DNA from: Baffinella frigidus
Lineage: Eukaryota; Cryptophyceae; Cryptomonadales; Baffinellaceae
Assembly: GCA_026770585.1 (NCBI GenBank)
Contig: MU646305.1
Location: forward strand, 507,473-522,559
DNA length: 15,087 nucleotides
Direction of reading: 5' to 3'
Part shown: positions 7,262 through 13,077 of the stretch, piece by piece
Numbering within the stretch: the first letter of the stretch is position 1
How the letters are laid out: each line of letters starts with the position of its first letter
The notes under the pieces: generated by a model
Database searches by the model: none
Told to the model about the DNA's origin: nothing
Seen by the model: the letters and a program-made list of their open reading frames with translations, nothing else
Translations under genes and position numbers: made by a program

Positions 7262-7410
7262 CGTCCTGAAAACCGGGTAGTTAGGCCTACAGTATTGCCT
7301 ACGGTAGGCCGTAGGGCCCTAGGGGGGGTCCTACGAAACATTAGGTCCTAGGAGCCCTACGGCCTACCGTAGGCAATACCGTAGGCCTAACTACCCGGTT
7401 TTCAGGAGGT
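7262..7410. repeat. Long palindrome with CCGGGTAGTTAGGCCTAC arms
   Basis: Arms of about 65 bp (7262-7325 and 7347-7410) pair with only a few mismatches, e.g. GAAAACCGGGTAGTTAGGCC and its inverse. They include GCCTACGGTAGGCCGTAGGG, which is itself dyad-rich. The spacer is about 20 bp. No coding frame crosses it. A fold-back element is the best description. Confidence 0.85.
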
Positions 7411-7413
7411 CAC

Positions 7414-7446
7414 CCTATTAACATGCCGGTTGCTCCACAAGCTGCT
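7414..7446 (-). pseudogene. Frameshifted copy of the start of the exon at 7012-7071
   Basis: GTTGTTGACAG-CTGGATGAGCAGCTTGTGG mirrors GTGGCGCAG-CTGGAGGAGCAACTTCTTC of the exon at 7012-7071, with the same acceptor position. Read from that acceptor it gives LDEQLVEQPAC and then a stop. It is a dead duplicate. Confidence 0.5.
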
Positions 7447-7498
7447 CATCCAGCTGTCAACAACATCGATCAGACTACTCAATGACAGGAGCAACTTC

Positions 7499-7665
7499 GG
7501 GGGGGGGGGGGGAGTTGCGGGGCGTGAGAGATTGTGTATGGTGGGGAAAGGTTGGGGATGATTATGTATGGTGGGGAAAGGGTGGGGATGATTATGTATG
7601 GTGGGGAGATGATACATAAACATAGATGATTATGTATGGTGGGGAAAGGGTGGGGATGCCGGGGT
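7499..7665 (+). repeat. Poly-G tract and 30-bp tandem repeat
   Basis: A G run at about 7499-7512 is followed by about four copies of a 30-bp unit (ATTATGTATGGTGGGGAAAG plus GGTGGGGATG), one interrupted by GATACATAAACATAG. Intronic. Confidence 0.85.
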
Positions 7666-8046
7666 GGTGCTGGGGGGGGGGCAGAAGCTGCTCCTACAGC
7701 TGTAAAGCGGCAAATGGCTCAGCAGATGCACCCCTCCCCCCTTTTGATTCCTTCTTCTACCATCGTCCCATGCCTTTTTCCACCACATCATCACAACACA
7801 TCGGGCTACGAAGAGAATTTGTGGCAAGATCCTAACCAAAATCGGTGACGATATCCGTAGGACTAGTCCCTACGTCCTAGCATACCGTAGAGTCCTAAAA
7901 ATTATCCACTTGTGGGTCGTTCACGAAATCCCTTCGTAGTCAGCTGTGCGGAACAGGACCAAACTTACAGGACCAAGCTGTGTGGAACAGGACCACACCT
8001 TGACCACAATACAAAACGTCACACGTGCCCCGGTGCGTGTGGGGTT
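7666..8046. other. Stretch with no supported exon
   Basis: At about 7680-7710 the minus strand carries ACAG-CTGTAGGAGCAGCTTCT, a copy of the start of the exon at 7012-7071 with a stop in frame. At 7855-7900 there are imperfect GTAGGAC/GTCCTA dyads like the cores of the two long palindromes. The overlapping frames on both strands around 7630-7848 show no family features. Confidence 0.5.
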
Positions 8047-8093
8047 GCCTTCTACTGAACCACCGGAAACCCGGGAAACGCTGGTTCAGTAGT
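8047..8093. repeat. Inverted repeat CTACTGAACCA
   Basis: CTACTGAACCA at 8053-8063 is mirrored by TGGTTCAGTAG at 8083-8093 around AAACCCGGGAAACG. Short fold-back; no gene. Confidence 0.65.
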
Positions 8094-8125
8094 TCACGGA
8101 CACGGCGTGGTCGGCGCTCGAAAAG

Positions 8126-8260
8126 GCATCTACAGGGGTACCTCGCTCATAAGAAACTGCCCCCCCCCCCAGGACCTCCCTAGGGCCCTACGCATAGGCC
8201 TACTGTAGGGTCCTAGGAGGAGGCGGTTTCTTATGAGCGAGGTACCCCTGTAATGCATCT
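8126..8260. repeat. Long palindrome with GGTACCTCGCTCATAAGAAA arms
   Basis: The arms (8131-8161 and 8222-8252) are near-perfect inverse copies. The core holds CTAGGGCCCTAC and GTAGGGTCCTAG, itself inverted. GCATCT flanks both sides (8126-8131 and 8255-8260), a possible target duplication or part of the arm. The core resembles that of the palindrome at 7262-7410. Confidence 0.75.
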
Positions 8261-8466
8261 GGTTTGTACCGAATCGGGCTCTTCGTAAGGCCCTCAGACT
8301 TTCGGATCACTCATCTCAAGGCGTGCGAGTAAAAAAGAAGAGGAAGAAGCACCAGAGTGCGCTGCTGCTGCTGCGCCGTGGATCGTACATGGTGCAGGGT
8401 GCAGAGCGCAGGGTGCAGGATAGCCGAAGAGGATGGCGGGTACAGGGTGGCTGACGAGGCTGGCAC

Positions 8467-8543
8467 CTGCGTGCGCTGCTGCTCCTGGACAGCCACCTCT
8501 TCCCTGAGCGCCGCGGCCTCCCGCACAAGCTCTCCCATCCCCA
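8467..8543 (-). CDS. Coiled-coil exon (25 codons)
   Basis: It enters in phase 1 after TTGACCGCAG and leaves in phase 0 before GTGCCAG. It reads GMGELVREAAALREEVAVQE then QQRTQ. The incoming phase fits the exon at 9813 without adjustment. It is one of the few exons with T, not G, after the acceptor. A partial copy of its end (AQQQQRTL) lies at about 8360-8385 on the minus strand. Confidence 0.65.
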
Positions 8544-8596
8544 CTGCGGTCAACCCCCAATCATCACGCGCAACATGGCGTCGTTGCACCAAGTGA

Positions 8597-8660
8597 AACC
8601 AATTGAACGGAACACTCTCGCTCCTGAGCGTCGCCGCCTCGTCGCCGCCACACACGCTCC
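8597..8660 (-). pseudogene. Diverged copy of the exon at 8467-8543
   Basis: After GTGGCCGCAG the minus strand aligns base by base with the exon at 8467-8543 (GERVW for GELVR, then EAATLRSE in a shifted frame for EAAALREE). A small indel changes frame part way. It could theoretically be spliced (phase 1 in, and phase 1 out at GAGA|GTG), but it loses heptad character and is more likely a decayed duplicate. Confidence 0.4.
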
Positions 8661-8789
8661 CCCGTCCCCGCTGCGGCCACGCCTCGTTGTCAACCACGAC
8701 ATCTACCTCTCCCTGAGTTGATATCTGCCTGAGTCAATCTGGTCTCCTCACAATGCGGAGACCGGAAGTTGACTCCCCCGTTTTCTGGC

Positions 8790-8935
8790 ACGAATCTCAT
8801 CTCAGACCATACCAGAATCTGTCCTGATGAAAAGGCGTAAGATAGCATCATGTGATGCCTAAAATAGCATATACACCCTTACCTTCCGCGTGGGGAGCCT
8901 AAGATAGTGGGACAGATTCTGTCTTGGTCCGAAAT
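8790..8935. repeat. Terminally inverted, internally repeated segment
   Basis: The left motif AGAATCTGTCC (about 8815) is mirrored by GGACAGATTCT near 8910. Inside are three versions of GCCTAAGATAG (aggcgtaagatag, gcctaaaatag, gcctaagatag) and a perfect GCATCATGTGATGC palindrome. No coding sequence seen. Confidence 0.55.
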
Positions 8936-9030
8936 TAAATCCGTGAACGTGTGGTGTGAAAATGATCAGCTACGCCCCTTTGTCAAGCGCGATATGGCCG
9001 CTCGGGAGCCGCACCACATTCATAGGCTCG

Positions 9031-9191
9031 CAACCTATAATAATTAGTTTTGTAAAGCAACTCGTTCTGGTACAAATTATAAAACAAGGTCCATTTAAAA
9101 CTAAAAAGGGCTCCAATTCATTTTTGAACGAAGGTCTCGTTTTATAATTTGTACCAGGAACGAGTTACTTTACAAAACTGATAATTGGTTG
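9031..9191. mobile_element. MITE-like fold-back element, about 58-bp arms
   Basis: The left arm starts CAACCTATAATAATTAG, and the right arm ends with the inverse form (CTGATAATTGGTTG). Both contain TTTTGTAAAG, an ACTCGTT block and GGTACAAATTATAAAAC. The spacer is about 40 bp with no coding potential. Flanking it, a 20-bp direct repeat TTTGTCAAGCGCGATATGGC occurs at 8979-8998 and 9241-9260. Confidence 0.75.
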
Positions 9192-9218
9192 CGTAACTAT
9201 GCATCTGGACTGTACCTG

Positions 9219-9238
9219 CCCCCGGCAGCCTCGTGGAG
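9219..9238 (-). pseudogene. LHEAA exon-end copy
   Basis: The minus strand reads LHEAAGG followed by a GCAG|GTAC junction, a copy of the exon end at 7012-7071. It has no acceptor or helix upstream, so it is probably a remnant. Confidence 0.4.
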
Positions 9239-9349
9239 GTTTTGTCAAGCGCGATATGGCGCCGTGAAACCAAGTGCACGGAACACCATGGAGCGTGACT
9301 ACGAAGTTGAAAGGCAGGACCGCCTCCGCGCACGCGACCAGCTAACCTC

Positions 9350-9541
9350 ATCCAGAGGCGGGCTCGTCTCTTCGCCCCGAGGCGGGCCTGTCTCTCCATC
9401 CCGAGGCGGGCCTTTCTCGCACATGACTGAAGGTGTGTCTGGAGCCGATATCTAAAGAGGTGTTTCCTCCCCCAACACAAGTGTCTGTTCTTGGCCCACC
9501 TGACTGATCCAGCCAACTCCATCCCGAGGCGGACCTGTCTC
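9350..9541 (-). pseudogene. Exon remnants with the PASG repeat and DQSG ending
   Basis: At 9350-9415 one minus frame reads RPASGWRDRPASGRRDEPAS, matching the GPASG repeat of the exon at 5903-6187, then stops. At about 9496-9541 the same frame reads SASGWSWLDQSG before a GTGGG donor, matching the DQS end of the exon at 9813. Phases do not fit the main chain, so these are taken as duplicated fragments. Confidence 0.45.
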
Positions 9542-9543
9542 GT

Positions 9544-9613
9544 TCTCTTTCTCTATATATGTATGCATAATAATATATAATATATAATATAATATATATA
9601 TATACATACATAT

Positions 9614-9656
<43 letters not shown>

Positions 9657-9660
9657 TCTC

Positions 9661-9707
<47 letters not shown>

Positions 9708-9720
9708 ATCTATCTATCTA

Positions 9721-9793
<73 letters not shown>

Positions 9794-9812
9794 CGCGCGC
9801 TCTCTCTCGCAC
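9544..9812 (+). repeat. AT and CT/TATC microsatellite block
   Basis: (AT)n runs at about 9565-9652 and 9769-9793 flank (CT)n with TATC units at 9655-9768. Purely intronic; the RERERER-type frames over it are artefacts. Confidence 0.95.
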
Positions 9813-9964
9813 CTGACTGATCCGGCGCAGCAACCGCGCGCAGCGCCTCGATCTCCCCCTCCTTGGCCTCGAGTCGATTCGCCTTGGCCTCGAGTTCCAT
9901 CTCAGCCTCTTCGAGGGCCTCGCGTGGGACTGTCGAAGCGAGCCGCTCCTCCAGCGCCGAGACC
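9813..9964 (-). CDS. Coiled-coil exon (50 codons)
   Basis: It enters in phase 2 after TTTGGAGCAG and leaves in phase 1 before GTGCGAG. It reads VSALEERLASTVPREALEEA, then EMELEAKANRLEAKEGEIEA and LRAVAAPDQS. It has strong heptads with a LEAK repeat. The phases fit both the upstream exon (11445) and the downstream exon (8543) without adjustment. The open frame continues past 9813 only into CT microsatellite sequence. Confidence 0.8.
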
Positions 9965-9968
9965 CTGC

Positions 9969-10065
9969 TCCAAAGTTGACGGATTTTGTCACTCCAAAGT
10001 TGACGAATTTCGTCACTCCACAGTTGACGATTTTTCGTCAACTCCAACGTTGACGTATTTGTACC
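9969..10065 (+). repeat. Tandem 24-26 bp repeat CTCCAAAGTTGACGAATTT
   Basis: Four copies start at about 9969, 9993, 10017 and 10042, variants of CTCCAAAGTTGACGAATTTC; the last ends in TTTGTACC. Each of the middle units also contains a small dyad (GACGAATTTCGTC). It lies immediately upstream, in gene sense, of the acceptor at 9965. Confidence 0.8.
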
Positions 10066-10138
10066 GCGAAACCAGCATGTCAACTTGAGAATAGGCGGCT
10101 ATAATCCGAGTGAGGCAGAGCTAGGATCCGCAGCTAAC

Positions 10139-10159
10139 CGCTCATCCAGCGCCGACACC
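10139..10159 (-). CDS. 7-codon (one heptad) micro-exon copy VSALDER
   Basis: After GATTGGAG the minus strand reads one base plus VSALDE plus two bases before GTTAGC. It copies the start of the exon at 9813-9964 (VSALEERL). It is 21 nt, phase 2 in and out, so it could be spliced between the exons at 11445 and 9964 without disturbing frame or heptad register. No transcript evidence, and such a short exon may be a remnant. Confidence 0.35.
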
Positions 10160-10161
10160 CT

Positions 10162-10186
10162 CCAATCTCACGCCATGTGAGATTGG
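10162..10186. repeat. Perfect 10-bp hairpin
   Basis: CCAATCTCAC, loop GCCAT, GTGAGATTGG. It lies directly beside the acceptor of the micro-exon at 10139-10159, so it could mask or present that splice site. Confidence 0.75.
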
Positions 10187-10792
10187 ATACCAACGTGTTC
10201 CAGGCATGCAGTAAACCACACACCGGAAAGCCTCCATCCGGGCGAGCCCCGAGCACCACTCCAAAATCGACGAATTTGTACCACGCACCCAGCATGCTAC
10301 GCGGAACGACTGTCTAGAATTCGTGGATTGCGGTCAGTTCACAATTCTTCCCCACAAATTGGCCACTTTTGGAGAAAAATCGATTTGTTTTCAGGTAAAA
10401 TGACGTTTGGCGAGGTCGCCATATGGCTACCTTATCCATGTCGGTTGCCATCCAGTGGTCCCTCGTAGTGGCAACGTGAGCATCATCGGCTAACACGTGT
10501 GAGGCAGAGCCGTCACCACGCACCTCCACCCTGGAGGGGACTTGCGGCCAATCCCGAATAACCCTTTATCGCAAAAGTTGACAGGATTTGTACCACTAAA
10601 ATACTTATAAGACCGTTTTGTACCAGATCCATTCATCACGGGGGACTCAGATCTCAGTCCATTCCAAGGGGAGTTGACTTAAGAATGCTCAAAATACCCC
10701 CACCCTGCCTCCAGGGTGGCCCCGCGGTGCCATCATTCACATCCTCGCACGTGGGTGATAGGTACACCACACAACGCGAAGCCACGTTGGCG
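10187..10792. other. Stretch without convincing exon; dispersed repeat pieces
   Basis: I see no supported exon here. It contains a copy of the dispersed CCACTTTTGG family (10331-10384), two GTTGAC/TCGAC plus ATTTGTACC motifs (about 10260-10281 and 10573-10592) and a short gaggcagagc match to the interleaved repeat. A 71-codon minus frame (10314-10529) has no coiled-coil character and ends within the dispersed repeat, so I do not call it. Confidence 0.6.
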
Positions 10793-10962
10793 TAGGGTTC
10801 AGGGTTCAAGGAATAAGATCCAGGGTACAGGATGTACGGGTGTAGGGTTTAGGCTTATGGATGGATTAAGGTTTAGGGTTCATGGGCTGGGATCTGGGTT
10901 TAGGGTTTAGCTTCAGGGTTTAGGGTTTAGCTTGAGGGATCTGGGTTGAGGGTTCAGCTTCA
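10793..10962 (+). repeat. Telomere-like degenerate heptamers
   Basis: Mixed TTTAGGG, TTCAGGG, GTGTAGG and GATCTGGG units on the plus strand, irregular and interrupted. Intronic relative to the minus-strand gene. Confidence 0.8.
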
Positions 10963-10976
10963 GAACAGTCCCCGAC

Positions 10977-11020
10977 CTTGCGTTGGCCTCTTCGAGTTGT
11001 TCAACCGCAGCAATCTGCTC
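10977..11020 (-). CDS. Alternative or spare copy of the EQLEEANA exon end
   Basis: After TCCTTCAG the minus strand reads EQIAAVEQLEEANA and ends AG|GTCGGG. It copies the last 14 codons of the exon at 11445-11716. It enters in phase 0 and leaves in phase 2. It therefore cannot follow that exon in frame, but could replace it between the exons at 11870 and 9964. It is either a mutually exclusive exon or a dead copy. Confidence 0.45.
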
Positions 11021-11042
11021 CTGAAGGAACTCTTTGGCCGAC

Positions 11043-11333
11043 TATTCTCAAATTGACACGCTACGCTGGATTCGCGTTCCAAACCCGTCAACTTTCCGCT
11101 CCAAAGCGCCCGGCACGGTTTCCGTGTCAACTTGAGAATAGTCGGACAACCCGAGTGAGGCAGAGCTAGGAATACACCGGGAAGGATTCGTGCAAGAAAA
11201 CCGTGCCGGGCGCTTTGGAGCGGAAAGTTGACGGGTTTGTAACACGAATCCTTCCCAGTGTATTCCCAGCTCTGCCTCACTCGGGTTGCCCGACCATTCT
11301 CAAGTTGACACTTGACTATTCTCAAGTTGACAC
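11043..11333. repeat. Interleaved inverted repeats (A-B-A'-B')
   Basis: Arm A (about 11080-11122, with CCAAAGCGCCCGGCACGG) pairs almost perfectly with A' (11197-11239). Arm B (11124-11192, with CCGAGTGAGGCAGAGCTAGG) pairs with B' (11243-11311). A' lies between B and B', so the two hairpins overlap. The end motif CTCAAGTTGACAC is repeated at 11297-11331 and, diverged, at 11047-11059. A lone B-like copy occurs at 10079-10126. No open reading frame of note. It lies in the 1,480-nt intron after the exon at 11445. Confidence 0.85.
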
Positions 11334-11444
11334 CACGAAGCTAGCTTCGCGGTACAACCCCGTGATCTCTCGATTCCAAAAAACAACGGGCTCACCAACC
11401 CGCTCCGCCCAAATGGACTGAGACAGAGCTAGGGATCCCAGGAC

Positions 11445-11716
11445 CTTGCGTTAGCCTCTTCGAGTTGTTCAACCGCAGCCATCTGCTCTTTCAGAGAGCC
11501 CTGCAGCCGCGCGAGAAGCGTCCGCCGCTGCGCCTCCCCCTCCTCTGCCCCGCCCGCCTTCGCAGCAAGCTCCCCCCCCATTTCCTGCAGCACCCTCATC
11601 CCCTCCTCGTTTTCCAGACGAAGGCGCGCGATCTCTTCCTCCTGGGCAGCAGCCCCCCCCCTTGCCTCCTCGAGCTGCTCCGAGACAGCATCCGCATCCC
11701 GCGTGGCAGCGGCAGC
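11445..11716 (-). CDS. Coiled-coil exon (90 codons plus two bases)
   Basis: It starts AAAATRDADAVSEQLEEARG, contains QEEEIARLRLENEEGMRVLQ and EGEAQRRTLLARLQ, and ends MAAVEQLEEANA before AG|GT. Phase 0 in, phase 2 out; the next main exon at 9964 accepts phase 2. A copy of its last part lies at 10977-11020. Strong charged coiled coil. Confidence 0.8.
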
Positions 11717-11869
11717 CTGCTCGGTGGCAGTGTCAGAGGTGTGGGAGGGTGCAGGGTGTAGGGTGTGGGAGGGTAGAGGGTGTAGGGTGCAGGGTGGAGG
11801 GTGGAGGGTGGAGGGTGGAGGGTGGAGGGTGGAGGGTGGAGGGTGGAGGGTGGAGGGTGCAGGGCGTGC
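11717..11869 (-). repeat. 153-nt GC-AG intron or in-frame minisatellite (GTGGAGG heptamers)
   Basis: Plus-strand GGTGGAG heptamers at about 11786-11858 with GTGTAGG/GTGCAGG flanks. It is bounded by 14-bp direct repeats containing the splice junctions. The length is 51 codons and the minus frame has no stop, so unspliced it would encode Thr-Leu-His-Pro repeats joined in frame. Splicing is favoured because the flanking helix is restored, but coding insertion cannot be excluded. Confidence 0.7.
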
Positions 11870-11943
11870 CTGCTCGGTGGCCGCAATCACGTCCATCCGC
11901 GCCGCCTCCAGCTCGCCCCGCATCTCCTCTATAGCAGCAGTAC
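11870..11943 (-). CDS. Coiled-coil exon (24 codons), EMRGE family
   Basis: Phase 1 in (CCCTAG before GT-ACT), phase 0 out. It reads TAAIEEMRGELEAARMDVIA then ATEQ, ending CCGAGCAG before GC. The 14-bp sequence at this junction (plus GCCTGCTCGGTGGC, 11868-11881) is repeated exactly at the start of the next exon (11715-11728). The intron therefore interrupts one original GAGCAG|GC site. Confidence 0.65.
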
Positions 11944-12004
11944 CTAGGGATTAGGGTTTTGGGGTTCGGGGTTTAGATTTTTTTGAGTTCTCGTCCCAAC
12001 TCGC

Positions 12005-12052
12005 CCCGGACCGCCGCCATCTCGCCCCGCATCTCCTCTATGGCGGCGGTAC
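12005..12052 (-). CDS. Coiled-coil exon of the EMRGE family
   Basis: After CCCTAG it reads TAAIEEMRGEMAAVR. The next exon needs phase 1. That is met if the donor is CGGG followed by GCGAG; the nearby GT (GCGA before GTTGGG, exon end 12001) gives phase 2. The exon end is therefore uncertain. The frame stops at a TAA about 20 nt beyond. A sister copy lies directly downstream at 11870-11943. Confidence 0.5.
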
Positions 12053-12350
12053 CTAGGGTTTCAGGTTTCGGGTCTCGGGTTTCGGGTTTGGGGTTTGGGG
12101 TTTAGGGTGTAGGGTTTAGGGTTTAGGGTTTAGGGTTTAGGGTTCAGGGTTTAGGGTTTGGGGTGTAGGGTGAAGGGTTTAGGATTTAGGGTTCGGGGTT
12201 TGGGGTTTGGAGTTTAGGGTTTGGGGTTTAGGGTTTGGGGTTTGGGGTGTAGGGTTTAGGGCTTAGGGCTAAGGGTTAAGGGTGTAGGGTTTAGGGTTCA
12301 GGGTTTAGTGTTTAGGTTTGAGGATTTCGGGTTAAGGATTTAGGGTTTAC
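12053..12350 (+). repeat. Telomere-like heptamer intron (TTTAGGG and variants)
   Basis: About 300 bp of TTTAGGG, TTTGGGG, TTCAGGG, GTGTAGG and TTTCGGG units mixed on the plus strand; on the gene strand it is CCCTAAA-rich and ends CCCTAG. It is interstitial telomere-like DNA acting as intron filler. Confidence 0.9.
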
Positions 12351-12438
12351 CCCCCCCATCGGCAGTGAGCGCCTTGTTGTACGCAGCAGAGAGCTGCTCT
12401 TCGGCGACTGTCAGCTCCATCTGTACACGCGCCCCCTC
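12351..12438 (-). CDS. Coiled-coil exon (29 codons plus one base)
   Basis: It reads EGARVQMELTVAEEQLSAAY then NKALTADGG after a CTGCACCAG acceptor. It ends within a run of G before GTAAACCC. It leaves one base over (phase 1), and the next acceptor (CCCTAG before GT-ACC at 12052) needs exactly one, an unforced phase match. Charged amphipathic helix; no other domain. Confidence 0.7.
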
Positions 12439-12502
12439 CTGGTGCAGGGTTTGGGGTTTGGGGTTTGGGGTTTGGGTATCTGGGTTTAGCACCAGTACCT
12501 CC

Positions 12503-12590
12503 TGGAGAGAGAGAGAGAGCGAGAGAGAGCGAGCGAGAAAGAGAGAGAGAGCGAGCGAGAGAGAGAGAGAGAGGGTGAGAGAGAGTGTGT
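12503..12590 (+). repeat. GA-rich microsatellite in intron
   Basis: Plus-strand GAGAGA with occasional GAGCGA. It gives a CT-rich tract on the gene strand in the 187-nt intron between the exons at 12626 and 12438. Confidence 0.9.
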
Positions 12591-12625
12591 GTGCGTGTGG
12601 TTCTCGACTGTATGCATGCGTGTAC

Positions 12626-12685
12626 CTCCCGCGCCGTATCAAGCTCCCGCATGACCACACCAACCTCCTCCCGCACACGCGCCCC
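12626..12685 (-). CDS. Coiled-coil exon (20 codons)
   Basis: Phase 0 in and out. It reads GARVREEVGVVMRELDTARE between a long T-rich acceptor tract ending TTTTTTTTTTCTTGAG and a GT donor (GTACAC). The end LDTARE is another version of the LDAARE ending of the preceding exons, and the start GARV recurs in the next exon (EGARVQMEL). The intron before it is only 42 nt, among the shortest in the window. Confidence 0.65.
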
Positions 12686-12727
12686 CTCAAGAAAAAAAAA
12701 AGAAAGAAAAAAGGAAAAAATAGTAGC

Positions 12728-12751
12728 CTCTCTCGCCGCATCAAGCTCTTC
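12728..12751 (-). CDS. 8-codon micro-exon EELDAARE
   Basis: 24 nt, phase 0 in and out. It reproduces the last eight residues of the exon at 13078-13236. The acceptor is GTGTCAAG at the edge of the fold-back element. The donor is GAGAGAG followed by GCTACT, the counterpart of the GTTTACT donor after the 13078 exon. It looks like a third copy of the same exon, truncated by the element. Confidence 0.55.
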
Positions 12752-12877
12752 CTTGACACGAAATTGACAACGAAAATTACCACACAACTGCTTTACCATT
12801 AGTAGTACGACCCAATCGTGTAGTAAATTTCGTTGCCCAAAAGCAATCAATTAATTAACACTTTTGCGGAGTTTAAC
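12752..12877 (-). mobile_element. 126-nt intron formed by a fold-back element, second copy
   Basis: The intron between the exons ending at 12878 and starting at 12751 is almost wholly an AT-rich fold-back. One arm is the stretch with AAGCAATCAATTAATTAACA and GTAGTAAATTTCGTTG (about 12817-12871). The other is a truncated arm with TTGACAACGAAAATTAC (about 12764-12782). The same arms occur complete at 2891-3031. Sense-strand ends are GTTAAACTCC and TTCGTGTCAAG, giving a GT-AG intron. The exon sequences on both sides are imperfect direct repeats of about 30 bp (KQELHAAQE and KEELDAARE). Confidence 0.7.
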
Positions 12878-13000
12878 CTCCTGCGCCGCATGAAGCTCTT
12901 GCTTCACCCCCCCCGCCTCCCCCCGCGCAGCATCACGCTCCCCCTCGAACCCCCCAGCACGCTCCTCCCAAACAACCGCCTCCCGCCTCGCCGCATCACC
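12878..13000 (-). CDS. Coiled-coil exon (41 codons), second copy of the duplicated exon
   Basis: Phase 0 in (after CGGGGGAG) and out (GGAG before GTTAAAC). It reads GDAARREAVVWEERAGGFEG, then ERDAARGEAGG, then VKQELHAAQE. Compared with the exon at 13078-13236 it differs at only a few positions (E to D, C to V, E to Q, D to H, R to Q), so it is a recent copy. It lacks the EMRGE start. The intron before it is a 77-nt T-rich stretch with two TTTTTTCTTGAG motifs. Confidence 0.72.
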
Positions 13001-13077
13001 CTCCCCCGCGCCCCCTCAAGAAAAAATACGCGCCCTCAAGAAAAAATAAAGAAATAAAAAGGGGGGAAATAGTAAAC

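Noticed and set aside
12340-12850. Minus-strand frames of 147 and 167 codons as single exons
   Set aside because: They run through GA and poly-A tracts and the fold-back element; only the parts at 12351-12438, 12626-12685 and 12728-12751 match sister exons.
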